Source: Paramecium sonneborni (lineage: Eukaryota; Ciliophora; Oligohymenophorea; Peniculida; Parameciidae). From it: a stretch of DNA of 64,000 nt. This document shows positions 10,428-24,433 of this stretch, piece by piece. The position numbers were made by a program, and so were the translations under genes. Every line of letters starts with the position of its first letter. Positions within the stretch are counted from its first letter, which is position 1. The stretch covers positions 33,033 through 97,032 of the forward strand of contig CAJJDN010000028.1 of assembly GCA_905182985.1 (NCBI GenBank), written 5' to 3'. Under the pieces are notes generated by a model that was not told the origin of the DNA, did not search any database, and saw only the letters and a program-made list of their open reading frames with translations.

Positions 10428-12627
10428 TCACTTCTAAGGTGATTTTGTTATTAATAAGGTGAAACCTTACTTCTGAGAAATAAATTTAGTATCAGGACTT
10501 GTATGACAATATTTGAAGCTTTTAAATGAACTTTATCGAGGACTAATACTTGGAAGATTCTATATAAGTTTTTCAACAGATCGACTTTCCTTTATATTGG
10601 AGCCAGTTCTTAATCTAAAATAAGTTTTTTTATTACCTTAAACTTTATAGATCATTAGTATTATGAAAAAGATTGGAGTTATTAAAGAAATTTTAAGTTT
10701 AATATAATGTCATCGCTTCATCATTAATGTCTTAAGTTTATTGCTAAAATTAGATTAGATTTTACAATTTCTAATTTAGTCTTTCTTTATTCTAAAATTC
10801 CATCAATCTTCTTCTTTCTTTTATTGCAGCAAAGCATTTATTTATTATAAAAATATGTTTAAATATAAATTATATTTCTTTTTTTCTATAAAAAGTGAAT
10901 TGACTATTTTGTAGATAGAAAAATAGTTTTTAAGCTATTTTGAATTCAATCGAAAAAGAATGCCTTTTCAATTAAGAAAGAAGTCTTTAGCCTAAAATAT
11001 TTAATTTTTTTGTTTTAAAGAAGAGATTATTTAAATCAGTAATTTCTCTTTATGAAATATAGATTAAATTAGTAAATATGCATAATTTTGATTATTTCAT
11101 ATCTTTAATTATACCAATTTGAATCAAAATACTAATAAATAATCACATCCTTAATTCATTCAAAAATTATAAAGATTGGTTTAGATTCCTTATATAAAGT
11201 ATTTATTCAAAATACAAATCATATTTTAATTCCGATACTTCACAACAAAAATAACATCTGATTTAATCTTTATTATAATTGATAATGGATAGTTGTCTCA
11301 TAGTCAAAAATTTGTGAAAATAAATCCGAAGAGAAAATTTAATCTGCTAGATGAAAATAAAAATTTAAGATCTGACCATTTTTAGTTAAAATTGGACTTT
11401 TTATCTTATTTGAAATAATTTATTTTTTATTATTATAAATTGTACAACCATCAAAAAGAATTTTAGAAGGAAAAAATAAATGTTTAAATATTTGTAAAAG
11501 ATATCAGTTAAAATAAAAATTAAGAGTGTTACAATGTATGTACCTCAATATTTCAAACTAAAAAATCTAATAAAGTCTTTAAAGATTTTTATCAGGCAAT
11601 TTCTATCTATTTAATTTTAATTTATAAACTCAATATAAAATTCCTCCTTCATTTTTTCAAAATATTTTTAGTGATGCAGAACTCCATAAATTTATTCCTT
11701 TAAATATTCGAAAAAATTATTTTAGATAATGTTTTGAGCTTTACGAACTATAAAATAACTATTACAATATTTTTTCTATTGAAACAATCTATATGGTTAA
11801 TAATTATACTAAAAACATGATAATTTTAATACTTTGATTAATAATTAATTGATAAAGAAAGAATTATTAAGGTTGAATACTTTCTGATATTTTTTCACAA
11901 ATTAATTCTCTTATTTTTATGGATAATTGAAATTAATATTGGTAAAAATGAAGGCTATAAAATTTAATTATTTTAAAAATTTTACAATACATTTTTTTCT
12001 TTAAAGTTACAACACAATTTTATACCTATTTTTGATACCCTCTCCTATTTCGTTGCTTTATATAAATTTCATATTAAATAAATTGTATTTTTGATTTTGT
12101 CTATTATAAATGATAAAATTAAACCTTAATTTAGAATAAAAATAAATTATTTTTGAAAAATCTTTTAATTCCCTTATAATAACATACTTTGTTATAAGAG
12201 ATAATATTTTATTATTATTTTAACAAGAGTAATTTATCATTCATTTATAAAAATCTTGATTCTTTTAAATAAATTTTCTAATTGGTTTTATTTTAAATTG
12301 AATATCCACATAAATAATTTGTTTATATTTAAATAATATTCTTAACTATATAAAACATCTTCTTAATAATTTTTTCAACATTTCTACATTATTTATAGAA
12401 ATAAAAGTTTAGAAAAAAAGAAAGGGCTCTTCTATTAAGTTTCTAACTCTTATACAATATACTTTAATGAAATATTAAGTTTTTCTTGAGATGATGTTGT
12501 TATAAAATAAACAAAACCGTTAGAAAAAAATGCAATAAGGAGAACATTAAAATACTTAAACAATAAAATTTGGTAATTTTTATTGTTCTATAAATATTAT
12601 TATTGAATCAAATTTGATTTTTATCAT
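10428..12627 (-). pseudogene. 2.2-kb reading frame interrupted by three in-frame TGA codons
   Basis: From ATG 12625-12627 to TGA 10428-10430 one minus-strand frame stays in register for 2.2 kb (726 codons after removing a 22-nt intron, 10615-10636). It is broken by TGA at 12241-12243, 11545-11547 and 11143-11145. The 3' part looks clearly coding: AIKERRRLMEFQNKERLNQK, then a Q/N-rich stretch, and the intron joins QSLR to LRTGSNIKESRSVEKL. The 5' two thirds are rich in Phe, Ile, Leu and Lys and poor in Ala, Gly and Asp, as in a membrane protein or eroded sequence. Two of the TGAs lie inside 15-nt GT...AG stretches. No family is recognised. Alternatives are a functional gene with unusual splicing, or two to three separate genes. 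Confidence 0.45.
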
Positions 12628-12890
12628 GAAATTTATAATTAATGATAAAGATAATGAAAATATTCAAAGATTACATAAAAAAATGAATAAAAAATAACAT
12701 AAAAAAGGAAAGTATTTGATGGAATGAATAATTGAATTGTTAGATTAAATTTTTGGAAGGAATAAGTTTAAAGAAATGGATTGAATTTAGTATAAATAAC
12801 AATAAGTTTAATAATAAATGGTATAATAAAACGTAGTTTGTAATTCTTTTAAATATAAATTTATATATATATTTCATTATAGATATTGGA

Positions 12891-15259
<2,369 letters not shown>

Positions 15260-15384
15260 TAGCTATAAATTATTAAGATCTAATCAATATATAATTATTA
15301 ATAAACAGTCATAAAATTAATTAAAATATAAATTTTATTTAATTAAATTTATTTCTTTTTTTTTTCTATATACATTTAATTTAA

Positions 15385-15957
15385 TCATTTATAAGGTTAT
15401 AGAAGACCAGAAGAGCTATTCATGGTCCAACAATTAAGAGAGCTTATAGATTCATTTAGATCTACAGTCTTATCAATTTTTGGTAATCTAAAGCCAACTT
15501 TTTATTGTCCTTTTCTTTCAGATTCAAATTATGAGTTAGAGTTATCTTTAAATTTGAATTTCTTTGATTAAGTTATTTAAGTATAAGTACTTTTTTAAGT
15601 AGAAGTATTAGTATTTCTTTAAGTAGATGGTAATACGAGAGTTGTTGGTTATATAATTTATAACTAAGCTTATAAATCTAATTCTGGCAATGCTCTACAA
15701 TCTATACTTTAAGAGAGTTTAGCTTTTTTCAATGCCATTTTTTGTACTTTAATTTTATTTAAGAAAAGTGCATTGTAATTCTAATCAAATATAGGAGATA
15801 GTTTTCTTTCTATTTTAATTCTTATTTATTTAATAGGTTGCGTATTTATATTAAGTGGTTCAAATTGAAATAGTTTCATCTTGAAATCAATATTTTCAGT
15901 TCTAATTTTAGGGTTTCTTTTTGCAATAGGGGAGAAACTGTTGATTATATTATTCAT
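15385..15957 (-). CDS. Hypothetical basic Ser/Thr/Gln-rich protein
   Basis: An uninterrupted frame of 190 residues from MNNIINSFSPIAKRNPKIR to TGA 15385-15387. It is basic, with proline- and serine-rich stretches and few hydrophobic runs, so it is probably largely disordered. No domain is recognised. The frame stays open upstream of the chosen Met, but composition there turns hydrophobic and AT-like, which favours this start. It converges with the EF-PH-kinase gene (125 bp apart) and diverges from the kinase gene that follows. Its 5' 413 bp are repeated at 16659-17071. Confidence 0.6.
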
Positions 15958-16657
15958 TACGTAATTTATGATATATTATTATTTTATACTGAATTAGGAC
16001 TGTTTAATAAATAGATTCTTAATTAGTAATTGATTATAGATTGATTTAATGATAATTCTATCTTCTATAAGATTTAGAATAATAGTTGTTATATAATAAA
16101 TAATATGAATAGGTAAGTTGTAATTGATCAATTAAATAATAATTAAAAATATGAGACATGATTATTTATTAGAGAAAGATATTAGAATTCATGAAAAAAT
16201 AGGAGAAGGAGCATTTGGTTAAGTTTATAAAGGATTATATAGAAATGAGGAAGTGGCAATAAAAGTAAATAGATATTTATTATTTAGCTAATGCAAGGTG
16301 CATAAATATAAGAAACATCTATAATGGAAAGTTTGAAGCATAAAAACATTATAACATTTTATTAGGTTATTTTATGTTGGTATAGTTTTAGTATTTTAAA
16401 TATGGAAATTGTCAATATTTAATAATGGAATATGCATCTGGAGGATCATTAAAGGAATTAATGAAATAAAGTTTAGAAGAATCTATAATCAGTTAAATAA
16501 TGTAATCCATATTTAGAGGTTTAGAATACCTTCATTCTAAATAGATTATTCATCGTGATATTAAACCTGGTATTTAATACATAACTTAATTAGATAATAT
16601 CTTAATTAAAAATATAGAAGACTTATCTAGCATTAAGATTGCTGACTTTGGTTTAAG
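15545..16657 (+). repeat. 1,113-bp direct repeat, copy 1
   Basis: This block recurs at 16659-17771 with an offset of exactly 1,114 bp, separated by one N at 16658. The stretches I compared by eye throughout the block are identical, including introns and intergenic DNA. Copy 1 runs from inside the small basic gene to codon DFGLS of the kinase and stops at the N. Confidence 0.93.
16151..16657 (+). pseudogene. Truncated first copy of the kinase gene (probable assembly artefact)
   Basis: It starts MRHDYLLEKDIRIHEKIGEG exactly as in the complete gene at 17265, with the same introns, and breaks off at the N right after the DFG motif (IADFGL). It carries no sequence difference that I can see, so it is best read as the end of one contig that overlaps the start of the next rather than as a true paralogue. 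Confidence 0.85.
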
Positions 16658-16658
16658 N

Positions 16659-17071
16659 TCTTTAAATTTGAATTTCTTTGATTAAGTTATTTAAGTATAA
16701 GTACTTTTTTAAGTAGAAGTATTAGTATTTCTTTAAGTAGATGGTAATACGAGAGTTGTTGGTTATATAATTTATAACTAAGCTTATAAATCTAATTCTG
16801 GCAATGCTCTACAATCTATACTTTAAGAGAGTTTAGCTTTTTTCAATGCCATTTTTTGTACTTTAATTTTATTTAAGAAAAGTGCATTGTAATTCTAATC
16901 AAATATAGGAGATAGTTTTCTTTCTATTTTAATTCTTATTTATTTAATAGGTTGCGTATTTATATTAAGTGGTTCAAATTGAAATAGTTTCATCTTGAAA
17001 TCAATATTTTCAGTTCTAATTTTAGGGTTTCTTTTTGCAATAGGGGAGAAACTGTTGATTATATTATTCAT
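16659..17071 (-). pseudogene. Truncated second copy of the small basic gene (probable assembly artefact)
   Basis: This is the duplicate of 15545-15957. It has the same start Met and reading frame, but the last 53 codons are missing because the block begins at the N. If the duplication is an assembly error, this feature does not exist in the genome. Confidence 0.8.
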
Positions 17072-17771
17072 TACGTAATTTATGATATATTATTATTTTA
17101 TACTGAATTAGGACTGTTTAATAAATAGATTCTTAATTAGTAATTGATTATAGATTGATTTAATGATAATTCTATCTTCTATAAGATTTAGAATAATAGT
17201 TGTTATATAATAAATAATATGAATAGGTAAGTTGTAATTGATCAATTAAATAATAATTAAAAATATGAGACATGATTATTTATTAGAGAAAGATATTAGA
17301 ATTCATGAAAAAATAGGAGAAGGAGCATTTGGTTAAGTTTATAAAGGATTATATAGAAATGAGGAAGTGGCAATAAAAGTAAATAGATATTTATTATTTA
17401 GCTAATGCAAGGTGCATAAATATAAGAAACATCTATAATGGAAAGTTTGAAGCATAAAAACATTATAACATTTTATTAGGTTATTTTATGTTGGTATAGT
17501 TTTAGTATTTTAAATATGGAAATTGTCAATATTTAATAATGGAATATGCATCTGGAGGATCATTAAAGGAATTAATGAAATAAAGTTTAGAAGAATCTAT
17601 AATCAGTTAAATAATGTAATCCATATTTAGAGGTTTAGAATACCTTCATTCTAAATAGATTATTCATCGTGATATTAAACCTGGTATTTAATACATAACT
17701 TAATTAGATAATATCTTAATTAAAAATATAGAAGACTTATCTAGCATTAAGATTGCTGACTTTGGTTTAAG
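16659..17771 (+). repeat. 1,113-bp direct repeat, copy 2
   Basis: Second copy of 15545-16657. It starts at the base after the N and runs into unique sequence at 17772, where the kinase gene continues. Deleting one copy plus the N would leave one intact small gene and one intact kinase gene. Confidence 0.93.
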
Positions 17772-18950
17772 TTATTAGTATAAACCTGAAATCCGTTATT
17801 ATTAAACTGTTTCATAATAATGTGGAACTTTTATATTTATGGCACCTGAATAAATTTTAAATAAATCATATAATAAAGCTGTTGATATGTGGTCATGTGG
17901 AATTGTATTTTACATGCTACTTAATTAAGGATAACATCCTTTCTATCCTAGAATTTTTACTAAAAAAGAATTTATCAACAACTTTCCTGATTTAAAATAT
18001 GAACAACCTTTACATGCATCTCCTTTAGCAAGAGATCTTTTATAAAGATTATTATAATTTGATCAAGATTCTCGATATACTGCTTCATAAGCTTTAGTTC
18101 ATCCTTGGATTACTCGAAAATTTCATGATCCTATTCCTATGAGTGTTAAATAATTCGGAATATGTTAAGAATTAAAAAAAAAAGTATTTATTTTATAAAA
18201 TAATTATAGATTTTTTAATAATTATAATCTATTTTGTTTATAATTTAATTGAAGAAATTGTCAATTAAAGAATCTCCTATTTAATCCAAAAATCAACTCA
18301 CAGATTTTCAAATTTCAATTGCTGAATTTGATGAAGATTAATATTAATAATAAAATTTAGATGCATTTAGTCCCAGAAATTAATAATTTCTAAATAAATT
18401 ATCAATTAATAAATCAACTAAAATATATAAATCTTATAGAACACTAAATTGTTTATCTGAAAAAGAAAAACATTATCGTTTAAATGCTATCCTTAATTAA
18501 ACTAATGAATCTAATTAAGAATTAAAAATATTTAAGTTTTAATAATAATGCAGCATTGATAATGAACAAATAATTATTCCATATGATACAGAATCTCCTA
18601 AGAAAAATCTAAAAATAATTCAACCAAATAAAGTTTTTCTACCTACCTTAACAGAATCTACTTAGACTTCTTTAAGTCCTGTTAAACTAAATAAATTTCC
18701 TATTGTAAAATAAAACTCATTTAGAAAAACTGAATCCTCCTTTTTCTTAGGAATAAATATGGTTAATAATGATTATACTCAAGAATCACGAACATTAAGA
18801 AGTAAAGTAGACATTCATGATAGAGGTTCAATTCCATCTATTAATACTTAAAGATCAACTAACAGAAATAATACTATTAATTTAGTGACATCTCCAAATT
18901 ATAAATTCACATAATAGAACAATCTTCTTATTCCAAAAAAAATAATATGA
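17265..18950 (+). CDS. Ser/Thr protein kinase with long disordered tail
   Basis: Five exons (17265-17378, 17402-17479, 17506-17683, 17708-18183, 18210-18950), introns 23-26 nt, give 528 residues. Intron 2 could instead end at 17499. The kinase fills residues 1-270: GEGAFGQVYKG, AIK, HRDIKPDN, IADFGLS, CGTFIFMAPEQ, DMWSCGIVFYML and HPWITR. All catalytic residues are present. The group is ULK/CAMK-like; I cannot assign it further. Residues 300-528 are Ser/Asn/Gln-rich with repeated S-P and T-x-S sites, likely regulatory. Upstream, the first 507 bp are duplicated before the N at 16658. Confidence 0.88.
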
Positions 18951-19207
18951 TAAAAGTATAATTATGAATAAATTCAAACTTTTTTTTTTTTTTATCTTCT
19001 ATTAAATATTTTAACTATTACTATTTTATTTCACTTTTCGTTATTCTCATAGTCTATAAGATAGATTACAAATACTATTCTAAAATTAGATGAATTCTTA
19101 ATCTACTTATTCTTATTTTATTTTTCAAATCTCATATTAAATAACTTAATATTCTGTTTATTATAAATAATCTTAAATTAAACAATAATATAAGTGATAT
19201 TGCTGAA

Positions 19208-19429
19208 TCAAAGTATCAAATTATCTAATTTAGATTAAAATGATGTTAATTAAGTGTTCATTTCAACATTATGTTCTAAATTATAATCAATTGAGCTTAT
19301 TATATCTTCACATGTTTTTAATTATATTAAAGCTATTTATGACATAGACTATTCTATTTTTTTATAATTTGATCTCAAAAATAGATTATACAAAATTCTT
19401 AAGTATAAATTCTGTAACATAGAATTCAT
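19208..19429 (-). CDS. Small coiled-coil protein, 73 residues
   Basis: A single-exon frame from ATG 19427-19429 to TGA 19208-19210. Residues 20-73 read as one amphipathic helix (RSNYKKIEQSMSQIALIQLK, EDIISSIDYNLEHNVEMN), as in small subunits of tethering or BLOC/BORC-type complexes, though no family is proven. The first 18 residues are hydrophobic. A 21-nt GT-AG stretch there could be a short intron. Confidence 0.45.
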
Positions 19430-19487
19430 TATTTATAAGTTAATCATATTAATTACTTATCATAAATAAAATTAAATATATAATTAA

Positions 19488-19631
19488 ATGTTCTTCCTTC
19501 AACCACAATAAGAGAAATAATAAGCAACAAGAGAATTTAGAAGCAAGTAATTCAAAGAATTCTTTAAAGCAGCCATTTTATTTGGAGTATTAAAATTAGC
19601 AGCTGTTGTGTTCAAACCTAAGAAGGCATGA
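19488..19631 (+). CDS. 47-residue protein with one membrane segment
   Basis: ATG 19488-19490 to TGA 19629-19631. It has a charged Gln/Lys/Arg-rich head (QQEKQQATREFRSKQFKEFF) followed by one hydrophobic helix (KAAILFGVLKLAAVVF) and a basic end (KPKKA). Size, topology and composition resemble small tail-anchored mitochondrial proteins such as Tom5, but at this length no homology can be claimed. Alanine, glycine and valine codons, rare in noncoding DNA here, support it being real. It lies 34 bp from the 3' end of the large coiled-coil gene. Confidence 0.6.
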
Positions 19632-19665
19632 TCATACATTTATTTTAAAATAAATATGAACAAAT

Positions 19666-22549
19666 TCACTCTTGAAAATCTAAACTCTTAGCACTTTTTG
19701 ATTTTGAAGATTTTGATTATTCTTGCGTATAATCTAATTTCAAAGATAATTTGGCACTTGCACCTGAAGTTTATAATCCTATTTTTTTAACCAATTATTC
19801 ATTTGAAGATTTAGAATTATCAGATTTATCATCTTTTACTTTATTCAATAATTCTTATCTTCTTTTTCTTTCTTATAAATCTATATTAAAAAATATAAAT
19901 ATTTAATACCAGAACTTCCTGTTACCTATGATTATGATAACATTTTCATTTATAGTTCTTCTATCATCTAATCTTTTTTATTTAATTCTTCTTAATTTTC
20001 ACTTCTTAATAATCTTAATTCCTCATTTTCTTACAATACTTTGTTCATCTTTTAATAATATTCTTAATCTTAACTTTATTCTAACTACTATTATAGATTT
20101 TATATTAATGTTCCCTACTCTAAAAACTTTTATTCATAAAATGCCTTTATTTCATTTATATCTTGATTTTCATTAATAGCATCCTTATTTATATCATTCA
20201 TTTATAATAACTGTTCTTCCAATTATTGTATCTAATATTAATTATCTACTAACTAATTTTCTTTATCTTAAATTATTTTATTAAGTTCGTCAACTTAAAC
20301 TACAAAATTTTACACCTAATCGTAAGCCTCTATTATATTATTTAATAATTATAATACTTGAATAATAATTATACATTTCTTCATATTAAGATTATATTTT
20401 ATTTTTCTATTCACTTAACTCTTTTATTTATTGTTATAAATTAATTTAATTTTCTTCATATTCCCCTAATTCTTCATTTAATGTGTTTAATTTTTCCTTT
20501 AAATCATTTATAAATTATTCATCTTAATTTTTCTTTTTTGTATTAACTTCTTCTTCCTATGATTCCTCTTTTTTAATAGATTTTCTTAATGCATTTTTTA
20601 TGTTTCCAGAATTAAATTAATTTTGAATGTCTAAAAGATGTTATTGGGATTATTTGATCAATTATTCATTTTTTTCTATTTCATTTTACAATTCACTTTG
20701 TACTAAAATAAAATTAAAATGTACATTTTAAGTTTAGATTTTAAGTTTAAGACAATTAATCATTTAATTCATCAATTTATATATTTAATTAATTAATTTA
20801 TTCTTACTATTCCTCTTCCTAAATATTCTACCATTGTTATTTCATTTGATTTTCTGTTTCTAATTTTTCAAATTATGTCTTTAAATTTAAATACTTCTTT
20901 TCAAAGTCTTCATCATTTTACTTTTAATTAATTTAATTAAGTTATTTCTTCAATTCATCTATTTCTATATTCTTATTGTTAACTATAACTTCATATTATT
21001 TAATATGTTCTTGAAGTTCAGCAATTTTTTTAGAATTCTCTTCTTAATTATTTAAAGATAGTTAATTTATCTATTCTACAAAATTTTAGATTTTTTTTTC
21101 ATATTCATTTATTGTTTCTTCTAATTCTGTATTTTATATCTCCATCCATTCTATTTTCATTTTAGATTCTGATTCTAACTTTTCATATTGAGTTTATAAT
21201 TATTTAATCTTTTCTTCATAATCTTCATTTTTTAAATGACATTTTTGTTTTGATATCTCTAAAATTAATTTATGAATTTCTTAATTCTTATCAGTTACAA
21301 TTTGTTCATAAGAAGTTACCTAATCTTATAATTAACTAAAACTAAGTCTAGTGTTATCTATTTACTATTCAACCTAATCAACCAAAATAGTATTTTATTT
21401 TTACAATTCTTCTACCTAATGATTTAATTATTCATTCTCTTATTTAAGATCTTCAAGTTAAACTTTTTATAGATTAAGCCATTCTTATTTCATTATGTCT
21501 TAAGTTTAAAGATCTGTATATTATTAATATAATTCATCGTATTTTTATTACTATTATTATTTCTTCTCAGATTCATTCAATTTCAATTTAGTAGTTTACA
21601 AAAGTTTTCCTTCCAAATCTTATATCACATCAGCTAATTATTAAAGTTTTTATTATTATTCATCATAAACAACTTATAATTAATTTAGATTTTTTAATTC
21701 CTTTTCAAATTCCTAATTTTTTTGTTATAATTTTATAATTTCTTACTATTTATCTTCCATTTATTTAGTATTTTATTAAACTAAATCTTATTGATGCTAT
21801 TATTAATTTTCCAAATCTTAAACCAATTTTTCTAGCTGGGCATTTTTTAATCCTAATTCACTTAATTATAATTAAAACAAACTTTTTTATTATTAGCTCT
21901 TTTCATATTCATTAATTGTATTTCTAAGTTCATTATTTGATGAATTTAAAACTTAATTTTCTTTTATTAATTTTTCTATTTATTTTTCATTAGAAATTTT
22001 TTCATTTTTCATTTCATCAATAGCTAGAATAAATTTTTGTATATTATCTTCATATTGCAACATTTATTGTTCATTAAATTTATGATTAGATGTTTTTCTA
22101 ATGTGATTTATTTATTCAGAATATTTTTTATTTTCAATTTCTAGTTTTTTATTATCAATTGAATGTTTTTCATTTTTATCATTCAATTCTTGAATTATTT
22201 TTTTTTATTTGATAATTTATTCATTTAGTTATTGAATCTAGGTTTAAAATTATTATTTTTCCAAATTAGGTTATAAATTAATTAGTTAATGTCCAGATAT
22301 TTTATGTACTTAATTTAAGGATTTAGGATCATAAAAATCTTATTTAAGCTTTTTATCAGATTTATCTTTTAATAAATTAAGAGTTTCCCATCTTTTTTAT
22401 AGAGTATCATATTTATCTTTCCAAATTTCAATTTCTTTGTTTTAAGATTCTTTTTCATTTTTGAACCTTAAACATATTTCTTCATACATTTATTTATATT
22501 GTTTCAATACAAGAGTGCTAATATCACTAGCAGGATTTTTATGAATCAT
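19666..22549 (-). CDS. Long coiled-coil protein, 934 residues
   Basis: Four exons (20725-22549, 20358-20702, 19910-20329, 19666-19880) with introns of 22, 28 and 29 nt. It starts MIHKNPASDISTLVLKQYKQ and is almost wholly heptad coiled coil, rich in Lys, Glu, Gln and Asn, up to about residue 850. It ends with a Ser/Lys-rich tail (KDDKSDNSKSSNEQLVKK ... SKSKSAKSLDFQE). All three introns shift the frame and contain or precede a TGA, so the structure is well constrained. No signature of a named family (myosin, kinesin motor, SMC ATPase) is present. A structural or basal-body/cortex role is plausible but unproven. Confidence 0.85.
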
Positions 22550-22722
22550 TAGGTAATATTTTGATTATAAAAATGAATTAAATTTTATTTAGAAAATAAT
22601 TGATTAATTTTATTTGATAGTGTTTAATTTGATAATAAAATTATAAGAGAAAAGAGAGATATAAATAGAAAAATAAAGTTTAGAATTGAAAATAATTTAT
22701 TTTTAACAGAAATAATTAAAAA

Positions 22723-23049
22723 ATGAGTAATTAGAGATTTGATATAGTTAGATAAGGATTAAACATAACATCAGGAATGAAGAGTGATATAGTAGATCTA
22801 TATAAGAGAGCTTTAAGTTAGAAATAATATTAAAATAAAGCAGATTATGTGCGTTATCATTTAGAATAGAAATATGGTATGATTTAATAAAATAATAGTA
22901 AAGGACGTTGTTGGTGTGTTTTATTGAGTAGTTTACATAGTGAATAAGAGTATGATTTTACAGATGCTTAACATTTCTTATTTGAATTAAAATCTTCAGA
23001 GCATCATATTCTAGTTTATTTGATTCCTGAATATAATTATTAAATATGA
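22723..23049 (+). CDS. Dynein light chain (LC8/DLC1)-like protein
   Basis: A single exon of 108 residues. The pattern matches the LC8 fold: an N-terminal amphipathic helix (MKSDIVDLYKRALSQ), a second helix (DYVRYHLEQKYG), then strands including GRCWCVLLSSLH, HFLFEL and HHILVYLIPEY. The W-C-V/I strand and the F-x-F strand are family hallmarks. It differs from canonical LC8 in having longer loops, so it is a divergent member, perhaps of the ciliary dynein light-chain set. The stop codon overlaps the start of the CK1-like gene (ATGA at 23046-23049). Confidence 0.7.
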
Positions 23050-24417
23050 AAAAATTACCAAGTAGTTATCTAGAACCTAAAATTTTTGATAACAAATATA
23101 TAATAAAGAATCAACTAAGTTAAGGGTCTTTTGGTGTAGTATATTTGGCAATTCATAAAGTAACAAGAGAAGAAGTAGCTGTAAAATTAGAAAAAGGAGA
23201 ACATGAAACATTGGATAGAGAAGTTTATTTACTAACAAAATTATAAGGAATATAAGGAATAACTAAACTATATTGGTTTGGAGCAGAATAAAATTATAAT
23301 GTAATGGTTGTTGAATTATTGGGAAAAGATTTAGGATATTATAGTAGAACATATAAATAATTATCACTAAAAACGGGATTATAATTATTGGATTAATTGT
23401 TATCTGTGTTTAAATCAGTGCATTAAAGAGGAATAGTACATAGAGATTTAAAACCAGAAAATATTATGATGGGCAAATAAAATACATCTGTTGCATATTT
23501 AGTAGATTTTGGTGTTTCTAAATCTATTTTAGATAAAGGAAGACATATGTAAGCATATTATATGATAAGAGTCCATTTAAAGATAAAAAATCCTTTATTG
23601 GAACTACCAGATATGCATCTATAGCTGCTCATAAAGGATTTGAAATAAGCAGAAAAGATGATCTTGAATCTATGATGTATGTCATAATCTACCTTATTTT
23701 AGGGTAATTTATGATAATAATCTTAAGCAAGTTACCTTGGTAAAATTTGTAGAATATTGGTGATAAAGATAGAACTATGGCAGTTGGAGAAGTTAAAATG
23801 AATACGACTATTGATGTATTATGTAAAGAATTACCTATATAATTTGCTGATTATCTTAGGTATTTATTATATTATAATATTTAGATATTTAAAAAATTTA
23901 GGATTTGAAGATTAACCTGATTATGATATGCTTAAAACATTAATGAAATAATGTAGTAATCCTAATACATATGATAATATATTTGAATGGTCTGATAAAT
24001 CATAACATAAAGAATCTATATAGGATCTTAAACTATAAGGATCTTTTTTAGCTGTACCTGGAAATGATCCTAATTAAAGATCTAATACTAAAAAACATTC
24101 CAATGTTTCTAATCTTGGTATTCATTTCATTCATTTTAGGATCTTCATCATCTAATTTAGTTAAATATGTGCCCTCATTTCAGGATGCTGTATAATTAAA
24201 ATAATCATCTTAAGCTCCAATCAAAATTGCTGCAAGTTAACCACATATGGATTTTATTTAACAATTTGAAACTGTTGATTTTGATGACATAGAAGAAAAT
24301 ATGAATAATCATCCAACCCTAGAATAAAAATATTTAAATCTATCAGGATTTGATGCTAAATTTAAAGATGAAAAAATTTAGTTTTCTCATTCTGCAATTA
24401 ATATTTTTGAATAATGA
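23046..24417 (+). CDS. Casein kinase 1-like protein kinase
   Basis: Five exons (23046-23548, 23572-23703, 23728-23859, 23885-24117, 24140-24417), introns 22-25 nt, give 425 residues. CK1 marks are clear: a short glycine loop (LSQGSFGVVYLA), VKLEKGEHETLDREVY, VELLGKDLG, HRDLKPEN, VDFGVSK, then GTTRYASI in place of the usual APE, and LGKLPWQ. CK1 enzymes are constitutively active kinases, expanded in ciliates. Residues 290-425 are a Ser/Asn/Gln-rich tail. The start is the only Met before the kinase domain, and it overlaps the preceding stop by 4 nt. Confidence 0.92.
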
Positions 24418-24433
24418 ATGTATTTTTCACTTT

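Noticed and set aside
11080..11819. Plus-strand frame of about 245 codons without TGA opposite the 10.4-12.6 kb region.
   Set aside because: Its composition is AT-driven (Phe/Ile/Leu/Lys) with no motif. The minus strand holds the longer, better-supported frame, and with TGA as sole stop long antisense frames are common.
9269..12890. Retained internal eliminated sequence or germline transposon in the gene-poor stretch.
   Set aside because: No flanking TA with the Paramecium IES end consensus and no transposase frame could be supported by eye; a decayed ordinary gene explains 10.4-12.6 kb better.
16151..17771. True recent tandem duplication of a kinase gene.
   Set aside because: The N at the junction, the constant offset and the lack of differences in noncoding DNA fit an unmerged contig overlap better. 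Kept as a question for long reads.
22723..24417. Fusion of the light chain-like and CK1-like frames into one protein.
   Set aside because: They are in different frames and no GT donor lies near the light-chain stop, so splicing cannot join them. Reported as overlapping genes instead.
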